11,462 nt of DNA from DASWTL01 sp036405495 (GTDB lineage Bacteria; Bacteroidota; Bacteroidia; Sphingobacteriales; Sphingobacteriaceae): assembly GCA_036405495.1 (NCBI GenBank), contig DASWXL010000040.1:1-11462 (forward strand), written 5' to 3'. The notes under the pieces are model-generated. The model had not been told where the DNA came from and ran no database searches. It saw only the letters and a program-made list of their open reading frames with translations. Shown here piece by piece: positions 5,350 through 11,462 of this stretch. The position numbers and the translations under genes were made by a program. Numbering within the stretch: the first letter of the stretch is position 1; the number at the start of each line of letters is the position of its first letter.

Positions 5350-8300
5350 TTATCTAACTCCCGGCAGGCCGGCAGGTGTAGTGCTCTGCCAGTCGAAATC
5401 GGGTGCCTTTTGAGCTACAGGAGCAAGCTGGTTCAGCGTGTCGCCATCATAGAGACGTCCGTTACGCATCACGTATTTGATGGTGTTGGTGTTACGAATG
5501 TTCTCCAACGGGTTTTTATCCATGATAACCAGATCTGCCAGTTTGCCGTTTTCGATCGAGCCGATATCGCCCTCCAGACCCAAAGATCTGGCGCCAAGGA
5601 TCGTAGCAACTTTTAATGCATCAATGTTACGCATATCGCCTGCCTGGATCGACCATAGTTCCCAGTGGTATCCCAGGCCCTGCAGCTGTCCATGAGAACC
5701 GACGCCGGCTAAACCTCCGTTCTTTACCAGGCTGTTCACGAATTGCGCATGCTTATCAAAGACATGTTCTTCCTTCATGAACCATGCGGCGCGGCGGCGT
5801 GACTTCTGATCCAGTTCCTGCTTTGGTGTAAAATGGTTCAGTTTAGGATCGCCATTTACATTTTCCGTTTCATAATAATAGTTTTCTGCCCATGGTCCGC
5901 CGTAAGAAACCAGAAGGGTAGGTGTATATGCCATCTTGCTTTCAGCGACGAGCCTGGTCATATCGTTGTAAAGCGGATAGATCGGGAAGCTGTGTTCCTG
6001 ACCAGGATAACCATCGATCAGGTTTTGAAGATTAAGCTTATAGTCCAGGCCGCCTTCGGTAGTTGGCATCAAGCCTTGCTCTTTCGACGCCATGATCACC
6101 CACTGACGTGCCTGTCGGTTACCGACCAGATACATTTTAATGGTTTTTGTATTATAGTAGTCGGAGTACTGCTTCAATACCTTCCTGGTATGCTCCAGAT
6201 CTTTCAGATTATACGCCCAAAAGCCTACGCCCGGCCCGGTTGAATAAACTCTCGGTCCGATCATTTTTCCTGCATCGACCATATCGGCGTATGTTAATAC
6301 GTCCGTTGTTGCAGTTTGCGGGTCGCGGGTGGTTGTGACGCCGTAAGCCAGGTTTGCCGCATATACCCAGGCCTGGGTTGTGTGAACGCCCCAGCGAGGC
6401 CACATATGTGCATGGGTGTCAACAAAGCCCGGAGTGATGGTCTTTCCGGTCACGTCAACTACTTTTGCATCTGCCGGAACGGTGAGGGTTCCTGAAGCGC
6501 CGACAGCTTTAATGCGGTTGTTCTCGACCAGGATGTCGCCATTTTCGATCACTTCATCGCCCTTCATGGTGATGATACGGCCGCCTTTGAGAAGAACGGT
6601 TCCCTGAGGGATATCACGCGGAACTTCCATTTTAACGCGGGTTTCAAGCGGCTTGTAGGCTAGCTCGGCGGTTTTAGCTTTATCTTCTTTGGCTCCCGAT
6701 TCCTGTTGTTGTTCCTTAAGCTGTGCCAATTCATCAGCTTTAGCTCTGGAATCGGTCAGATCGTAGCAGAAGAAGGCGTTACCGATCGACCAGTAAACTT
6801 TTTTACCATCGGCAGACCAGGTAGGGAACTGGCCCCCAATTTCAGTCAGCTTCCAGCTCGGGAATTGAGAGCTGGCAACATCAGCAACTGAGATCGTTGG
6901 TGTTTCTCCGCCTGCAAACGGAACCGTCACCACATAGATCTCGTTGTTGATCAGGGCGAGGGCCTTATCGCCTGCTGGTGCCTTGATAATTACCGTTGCA
7001 TTTGATGGTTGCTGCTGCGGTTCACGTTCGGTGAGATGATGATTCAGATGCATTTCATCCTCCACAACATCAGCAAATGTCCCGAATGTTGTGATTCCCT
7101 TCACTTTTACCAGCGATTTCTTATCTGTACCATCCCATCTCACCGAGATAAGTCCGTCACGGCCGCTATACAGGTAGATGCGGTCGTTTTCTCCCTTTAC
7201 AAAGTGAGGATTTGCACCGAGGTCGGCCCTGGCAATATAGTTGCCTTTTCCGCCGGCAGCCGGGATCCAGTTAATTGATTCCTGTGCTCCGAATACTCCC
7301 GGACCGGGGCCTTCGCGATACGATTGGGCCGATCCTTTGATGTAAACGATGCGCTCACCTGTATTTGACCACGAAGGCTCTGAATAAAAGGCGTTTTCAA
7401 CCGTCAGCTTAACGGGTTTTCCCTTGCCGCCTGCGGGCACCTTGTAAATGGCGCCGCCGGTTTTTTCGCTGTAGGTCACAAATGCCAGTTGGGAACCATC
7501 GGGCGACCATGCCGGCTGTGCCTCGGTCAACTCGTGCGTGGTTACCCGCTTAGGCGTTCCATTGGGATAATCCATTACATACAGACGGTTAAGGGCCGTG
7601 AACGCGAGCCTCTTTCCGTCAGGCGATACCACTCCGTCGCGGATCTGGGTTATGGTCATCATTTTATCATCCCTGATCGGATATTTGAAGTCCAGCTGCG
7701 GACCGATTTCAATTTCCGTATCAACCGTAAACGGTATTTCTCTGGCATCGCCGCCTGCAACAGGGATACGATAAAACTTTCCGCCGTACGTTGCCACTAC
7801 GTCGCGGCTGTCGGGAGTGAACGACATTGCCGGTAAAACACCGAGGGCTGCGATCGATTCCTGTTCATCGCGCTGCACCGGATAGGCAAGCCATTTTTCA
7901 TCGCCGGTCTCCAGGTTTTGCAGCATTAAGCCGGTGTGCTGATTATGGCGGGTTCCATATACGAGATATTTGCCATCAGGCGACAGGGTTGGCGTAAAAG
8001 CAGATCCGTAGCGGGCTGTTTTAGAGTCGATCTCGCCTGTTTCCCGGTCAAATGTCGCCAGCTGGTACTGCGGAAGCTGTGCATTGTAATTCCACGCTCC
8101 GTTACGGCGCGAAAACCAGATATACCTGCCGTCTTTTCCGAATGCCGGCTCAACGGTTTTCATGGTTTCAGGTGTTTTGATCAGCTGAATTCCGGTTCCG
8201 CCGTCTTTATGGTACATAAACAATTTCAGATTCCGGCGGCCCTTTGCAGCAATAATGTACTCACCGTCCGGAGTCCATTCGGCAGCTTCCACGTAATCCA

Positions 8301-8745
8301 CTTTGCCTTTGCTTATCTGCTTGAATTTTTTTGTAGCGAGGTTCATGGTCCAGACGTTGTCGTTTCCATCCCGGTCGGAAATGAAGACGATCGATTTGCC
8401 GTCCGGACTATACCGCGGCTGTGTATCAAGAGCCATTCCGGTGGTTAACGGTGTGGCCTTGCCTCCGGTTAACGGCATCTGATAGATGTCGCCCAGCATG
8501 GAAAAGATCATGGATTGTCCGTCCGGACTAACATCGAGCGCCATCCAGGAACCTTCCGAAGTCTGGAGCTTTACTTTTCTTCCGGCTTCAAGAGGAAGGT
8601 CTTTCTTTTTGGCTTCTTTTTTTGTCGTATCCTTTTTTGTGGTATCAGCACTTTGAGCTAAAGCAGTGCCTGCACACAAGGTGGTTGCCAAAGCAAGGGC
8701 AATCATTTTTTGCCACGGCTTTTGACGTTGAGTAGAAATAACCAT
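5350..8745 (-). CDS. Secreted TolB-like beta-propeller fused to an amidohydrolase
   Basis: The protein has 1131 residues. A basic start and hydrophobic stretch end at T-A-L-A-Q near residue 31, which predicts export. A Lys/Thr-rich linker (about 33-50) follows. Residues about 55-660 contain repeated PD40/TolB-type blades, each marked by S-P-D-G-like turns ('VSPDGQSMIF', 'YSPDGKSIVF', 'LSPDGKYLVY', 'WSPDGSQLAF', 'WSADGKKVYW'). A hydrophilic helix (about 668-695) leads to an imidazolonepropionase-like amidohydrolase with 'GKTITPGFVDTHAHMW'. Likely metal residues are His778 and His780, Lys870 (possibly carbamylated) and His918. The late site that is normally an Asp reads G-S-H1018-G-Q. Members of this fusion family are common in Bacteroidota and are thought to hydrolyse cyclic amides or peptides outside the cytoplasm, but the substrate is unknown. 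The gene is monocistronic, flanked by a terminator and a divergent spacer. Confidence 0.92.
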   Translation of the reverse strand: MVISTQRQKPWQKMIALALATTLCAGTALAQSADTTKKDTTKKEAKKKDLPLEAGRKVKLQTSEGSWMALDVSPDGQSMIFSMLGDIYQMPLTGGKATPLTTGMALDTQPRYSPDGKSIVFISDRDGNDNVWTMNLATKKFKQISKGKVDYVEAAEWTPDGEYIIAAKGRRNLKLFMYHKDGGTGIQLIKTPETMKTVEPAFGKDGRYIWFSRRNGAWNYNAQLPQYQLATFDRETGEIDSKTARYGSAFTPTLSPDGKYLVYGTRHNQHTGLMLQNLETGDEKWLAYPVQRDEQESIAALGVLPAMSFTPDSRDVVATYGGKFYRIPVAGGDAREIPFTVDTEIEIGPQLDFKYPIRDDKMMTITQIRDGVVSPDGKRLAFTALNRLYVMDYPNGTPKRVTTHELTEAQPAWSPDGSQLAFVTYSEKTGGAIYKVPAGGKGKPVKLTVENAFYSEPSWSNTGERIVYIKGSAQSYREGPGPGVFGAQESINWIPAAGGKGNYIARADLGANPHFVKGENDRIYLYSGRDGLISVRWDGTDKKSLVKVKGITTFGTFADVVEDEMHLNHHLTEREPQQQPSNATVIIKAPAGDKALALINNEIYVVTVPFAGGETPTISVADVASSQFPSWKLTEIGGQFPTWSADGKKVYWSIGNAFFCYDLTDSRAKADELAQLKEQQQESGAKEDKAKTAELAYKPLETRVKMEVPRDIPQGTVLLKGGRIITMKGDEVIENGDILVENNRIKAVGASGTLTVPADAKVVDVTGKTITPGFVDTHAHMWPRWGVHTTQAWVYAANLAYGVTTTRDPQTATTDVLTYADMVDAGKMIGPRVYSTGPGVGFWAYNLKDLEHTRKVLKQYSDYYNTKTIKMYLVGNRQARQWVIMASKEQGLMPTTEGGLDYKLNLQNLIDGYPGQEHSFPIYPLYNDMTRLVAESKMAYTPTLLVSYGGPWAENYYYETENVNGDPKLNHFTPKQELDQKSRRRAAWFMKEEHVFDKHAQFVNSLVKNGGLAGVGSHGQLQGLGYHWELWSIQAGDMRNIDALKVATILGARSLGLEGDIGSIENGKLADLVIMDKNPLENIRNTNTIKYVMRNGRLYDGDTLNQLAPVAQKAPDFDWQSTTPAGLPGVR

Positions 8746-8768
8746 ATGTTTAAAGTTTAGAAAATAAA

Positions 8769-8807
8769 TGTAATCAAGATCATGGGTAAAAAAATCAGGT
8801 GATTACA
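8769..8807. promoter_or_regulatory. Long-spaced inverted repeat in the divergent amidohydrolase/AI-2E spacer
   Basis: TGTAATCA (8769-8776) and TGATTACA (8800-8807) are perfect inverted copies whose centres are 31 bases apart, about three helical turns. The left arm overlaps a minus-strand TACATTTA (8765-8772 on the plus strand), one mismatch from TAnnTTTG and about 20 bases from the amidohydrolase start. A smaller palindrome, AATCA-GG-TGATT (8793-8804), overlaps the right arm. This is a plausible regulator site. The remaining bases of the 119-base spacer show no strong promoter for the AI-2E gene. Confidence 0.4.
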
Positions 8808-8864
8808 GATTTTCAATAAAATACTTGTTACAGTTAATAGCAAGCAGTTAGACAAACCACTTTT

Positions 8865-10007
8865 ATGCAGCAAAAAGAGCATCCGTTTTATTTGAAAACC
8901 ACCATTGTTTTATTTGGTCTCGTCCTTTTTGTCCACATCATTACCAGTCTTCGGGATATTCTCATACCGATCGCTTTTGCTGCCGTTATCGGGATCTTAT
9001 TGAATCCCATCGTTAACCGCCTCCAAAACCGCCGGATTCCGAAGCTGCTCAGTATTCTGCTTGGAATGTTGATCGGGGCGCTGGTGATCGGCGGCATACT
9101 ATACTTTTTATCGTCGCAGATCATCCGGTTCGGCGAGACATTGCCCGTACTCCGGGCGAAGTTTACCGAGGTGCTTCATGAGTTTCAGCAATGGCTTTTG
9201 GACGATTTTGGGATAACGGTAAAGCGGCAGGTAGAGATCCTGAATAATGCGTTAAGCAGCGGACAGGCAGTGCTGGGGCGTACATTAGGGAGTGTTGTCG
9301 GCACGATAGGCGTGATCTTTTTGATCCCGGTCTATGTTTTCATGATGCTGTTCTACAAGCCTCTGATCCTAAATTTTTTTTACGATGTCTTCGAGGAGTA
9401 TTACAAGCAGGTGGGACAAGTTCTGGGACAAACCAAGACCGCAATACAAAGCTACATGGTGGGTTTACTCATCGAGGCGTTCATCGTGGCCACACTTCAG
9501 TCGATAGCGTTAACGATTTTGGGCGTTGATTATGCGATCCTCTTCGGCGTGATCGGCGGGATTTTGAACCTGTTGCCCTATATCGGAAACATTATTGCCA
9601 CCATCCTGCCTTTGCTAATGGCCACCGTAACAAAAGAAGGTTACAGCACGCAGTTGGGAATTTTAGCCGCTTATGCCTTTATCCAGTTTCTTGATAACAA
9701 TATTCTGGTTCCACGGATAGTATCTTCTAAGGTAAAGATAAACGCGTTTGTATCGATCGTCGCCGTCTTGCTGGGTGGTGCCGCGTGGGGGATCCCGGGA
9801 TTGTTCCTTTCTATTCCGTTTGTGGCTATTTTAAAGATCGTATTTGACCGGGTGGACGGCCTGAAGCCCTGGGGGAAATTATTGGGCGATGATATTCCCG
9901 GACAAGACAAGGGTGCAATTGAAAGGCAGGCAGAAACGGATGAGTCGGTTGCTGAAGGTATCGTCAATGACACTGAAAAGGAAAACGATTCCGGGAAGAA
10001 CGATTGA
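8865..10007 (+). CDS. AI-2E family transporter (UPF0118/PerM-like membrane protein)
   Basis: The protein has 380 residues and lies in the inner membrane. About eight hydrophobic segments are visible: residues about 11-28, 30-48, 58-84, 142-165, 198-222, 225-255, 262-285 and 297-330. A soluble, partly helical stretch of about 55 residues lies between the third and fourth. Family hallmarks are N-L-L-P-Y-I-G-N-I-I-A (the 'PyiG' motif), the 'FIQFLDNNILVPRIV' helix and 'GGAAWGIPGLFLSIP'. The family was named for proposed export of autoinducer-2, but other members act in ion or metabolite efflux (for example Na+/H+ antiport), so the name should not be read as evidence of quorum sensing. The last 40 residues form an acidic, charged, disordered-looking tail, which should be cytoplasmic. 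The gene has its own terminator. Confidence 0.9.
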   Translation: MQQKEHPFYLKTTIVLFGLVLFVHIITSLRDILIPIAFAAVIGILLNPIVNRLQNRRIPKLLSILLGMLIGALVIGGILYFLSSQIIRFGETLPVLRAKFTEVLHEFQQWLLDDFGITVKRQVEILNNALSSGQAVLGRTLGSVVGTIGVIFLIPVYVFMMLFYKPLILNFFYDVFEEYYKQVGQVLGQTKTAIQSYMVGLLIEAFIVATLQSIALTILGVDYAILFGVIGGILNLLPYIGNIIATILPLLMATVTKEGYSTQLGILAAYAFIQFLDNNILVPRIVSSKVKINAFVSIVAVLLGGAAWGIPGLFLSIPFVAILKIVFDRVDGLKPWGKLLGDDIPGQDKGAIERQAETDESVAEGIVNDTEKENDSGKND

Positions 10008-10025
10008 CTTGGTTTTGAGCGGTTT

Positions 10026-10069
10026 AACGGTAGAGCCCGCCGCTTCAGCAGAGGCGGGCCAACCGTTTT
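10026..10069 (+). terminator. Intrinsic terminator after the AI-2E family gene
   Basis: GCCCGCC (10035-10041) pairs with GGCGGGC (10053-10059) around an 11-base loop. The stem is extended, after a small internal loop, by AACGGT (10026-10031) with ACCGTT (10062-10067), and the 3' side ends in TTTT. The U-tract is short, but the stem is GC-rich and correctly placed 19 bases after the stop. On the opposite strand the T-run is lacking, so its effect on the helicase gene is uncertain. Confidence 0.75.
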
Positions 10070-10130
10070 CGCCGATTGAAAGGGTCGGTAAACATCGTAA
10101 TAACGAAGATTACATGCAATCCCTTAACTG

Positions 10131-11384
10131 TTAAGCGTTATTTTCTTTTCGTTTATGACTGAAGCGGCGTTTCCAGCCTTTATTTTTGCCGGGTGTCTTT
10201 GTTCGGGCCGCTGGTGCCGGCGTAGTTTCTGCCGCGACTGACACGCCGTTCATCGGGTAAGGATGATCTTCTGTTACCGGGATGGTTTTACCGATCAGTT
10301 TTTGGATGTCTTTCAGATAAGCTACTTCTTCTGCATCACAAAAAGAAATGGCCTCACCGCTTGCACCTGCACGACCGGTCCGGCCGATCCGGTGAACATA
10401 AGTTTCCGGAATGTTGGGCAGTTCGTAATTAATGACATACGATAAATTATCAATGTCAATTCCCCTTGCGGCAATATCCGTGGCAACAAGTACCCGTGTA
10501 ACGCCCGATTTGAAGTTGTTTAACGCCCGTTGCCGTGCATTCTGGGATTTATTGCCGTGAATGGCTTCGCCCTGGATGCCTGCTTTGTACAGATCCTTCA
10601 CCACTTTATCGGCGCCGTGTTTGGTACGGGTAAAAACGAGAACGCTTTTGATCTCCGGATTTTGCAGCAGGTGAATTAAAAGCGCTTTTTTATCCGGCTT
10701 TGCCACAAAATATACTTTTTGGTCGATCATTTCGGCGGTTGAAGAAACCGGCGTAACCTCCACCTTTTCGGGATTAACCAAAATGGTATTGGCAAGTTTC
10801 TGTATTTCCGGCGGCATGGTAGCTGAGAAAAAAAGTGTCTGCCTTTTTTCGGGAATCCTGGTGATGATCTTTTTTACATCGTGAATAAAACCCATATCCA
10901 GCATCCGGTCGGCCTCATCCAGAACAAAGATCTTCAGATGATGCAGATGGAGCAGTTTCTGGTTTAGCAGATCCAGCAAGCGACCTGGAGTGGCTACAAG
11001 AATATCAACACCTTTCTGCAAAGCTGCCACCTGACTGTTTTGTGATACGCCTCCGAAAATCACCGTATGTTTCAGTCCGGTGTGCTTTCCGTAAGCGGTA
11101 AAGCTTTCGCCGATCTGGATCGCAAGTTCACGGGTTGGTGTCAGAACCAGTGTTTTAATAGACTTAGGACCTTTTTCAAGATGCTTTTGCTCATTCAGCA
11201 ATTGCAGCACCGGAATGGCAAATGCCGCGGTTTTACCAGTTCCGGTCTGCGCACAGCCCAGGAGATCTTTCTTTTTTAATATGATGGGAATGGATTGTGC
11301 CTGGATAGGGGTTGGGGTGGTATATCCTTCGGTTTTTAAAGCCTTCCGAATAGGCTCTATTAAATTTAAATTTTCAAATGACAT
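10131..11384 (-). CDS. rhlE: DEAD-box ATP-dependent RNA helicase, RhlE-like
   Basis: The protein has 417 residues and is cytoplasmic. It unwinds short RNA duplexes using ATP, and relatives act in ribosome assembly, mRNA turnover and cold adaptation. All conserved motifs are present and intact: F3 and the Q motif (T-P-T-P-I-Q28), Walker A A-Q-T-G-T-G-K51-T, P-T-R-E-L-A (83-88), T-P-G-R (132-135), D-E-A-D (156-159), S-A-T (187-189), V-L-V-F-T-R-T-K (248-255), A-T-D-I-A-A-R-G-I-D (301-310) and H-R-I-G-R-T-G-R (331-338). A short Ala/Pro- then Lys/Arg-rich tail (about 383-417) probably helps bind RNA. The N-terminal 'SFENLNL' and overall size fit the RhlE subgroup rather than DeaD or SrmB, though this is by eye. 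The leader to the window edge (78 bases) shows no clear promoter or Shine-Dalgarno sequence. Confidence 0.93.
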   Translation of the reverse strand: MSFENLNLIEPIRKALKTEGYTTPTPIQAQSIPIILKKKDLLGCAQTGTGKTAAFAIPVLQLLNEQKHLEKGPKSIKTLVLTPTRELAIQIGESFTAYGKHTGLKHTVIFGGVSQNSQVAALQKGVDILVATPGRLLDLLNQKLLHLHHLKIFVLDEADRMLDMGFIHDVKKIITRIPEKRQTLFFSATMPPEIQKLANTILVNPEKVEVTPVSSTAEMIDQKVYFVAKPDKKALLIHLLQNPEIKSVLVFTRTKHGADKVVKDLYKAGIQGEAIHGNKSQNARQRALNNFKSGVTRVLVATDIAARGIDIDNLSYVINYELPNIPETYVHRIGRTGRAGASGEAISFCDAEEVAYLKDIQKLIGKTIPVTEDHPYPMNGVSVAAETTPAPAARTKTPGKNKGWKRRFSHKRKENNA

Positions 11385-11462
11385 GTAATAATTTTAAATG
11401 GGAGACCGATAAGCCGTGTAGTTAAACAGCTATGACTATAAAGGATTTCCGGCCGCTAAGGT

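Noticed and set aside
7936..8448. A 170-codon open frame opposite the propeller-amidohydrolase
   Set aside because: It lies wholly inside a clearly coding region on the other strand. Its product is rich in Arg, Cys and His without any domain, and it has no start context. The same applies to the frames at 5833-6243, 7009-7278 and 7489-7836.
8865..10007. Quorum-sensing export system based on the AI-2E family name
   Set aside because: No luxS, lsr or sensor gene is nearby, and the family includes proteins with unrelated transport roles.
10123..10135. CTTAAC-T-GTTAAG palindrome over the helicase stop codon
   Set aside because: Six AT-rich base pairs with a one-base centre cannot form a stable hairpin and are likely by chance.
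1..11462. Mobile element, prophage, CRISPR or defence system
   Set aside because: No transposase, integrase, terminal repeats, repeat-spacer array or defence-type domain was found. The gene content is housekeeping and accessory metabolism.

Overview
The window looks like ordinary chromosomal DNA from a Bacteroidota bacterium, most likely of the Sphingobacteriaceae type (Mucilaginibacter- or Pedobacter-like). This placement is inferred. It rests on AT-rich leaders that mostly lack Shine-Dalgarno sequences, two upstream regions resembling the Bacteroidota TTG / TAnnTTTG promoter, several secreted proteins with a short signal peptide ending in A-Q, and a TolB-propeller/amidohydrolase fusion. No rRNA, tRNA, CRISPR array, insertion sequence or phage gene was seen. 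No gap between genes exceeds about 135 bases.

Layout. Bases 1-1801 hold a minus-strand run read from right to left: a secreted S41-family peptidase, a RimJ/RimL-type acetyltransferase only 3 bases behind it, then the first 59 codons of a membrane-anchored or secreted protein that runs off the left edge. Divergent from it is a periplasmic cupin (1936-2433). The cupin is followed by a strong two-way terminator and, converging on it, a zinc-dependent alcohol/formaldehyde dehydrogenase-like MDR enzyme (2512-3675). Next on the plus strand come a small secreted protein with a DUF4177-like signature (3782-4225), a GNAT acetyltransferase (4275-4751) and a QueD/6-pyruvoyl-tetrahydropterin synthase homologue (4857-5285). 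A second strong two-way terminator separates queD from the 1131-residue secreted propeller-amidohydrolase (5350-8745, minus). A 119-base divergent spacer with a long-spaced inverted repeat leads to an AI-2E family membrane protein (8865-10007, plus). That gene ends in its own hairpin terminator and faces an RhlE-like DEAD-box RNA helicase (10131-11384, minus).

How the genes relate. Most are independent single-gene units, and I see no multi-gene pathway. The peptidase, cupin, DUF4177-like protein and propeller-amidohydrolase are all predicted to be exported. The only tight couplings are peptidase/acetyltransferase(/partial gene) on the left and, more loosely, DUF4177-like protein/GNAT in the middle. 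I found no convincing undescribed system. The points most worth a second look are the variant metal site in the amidohydrolase, a full-length Shine-Dalgarno in front of the cupin, the secreted DUF4177-like protein, and several palindromes in the spacers.
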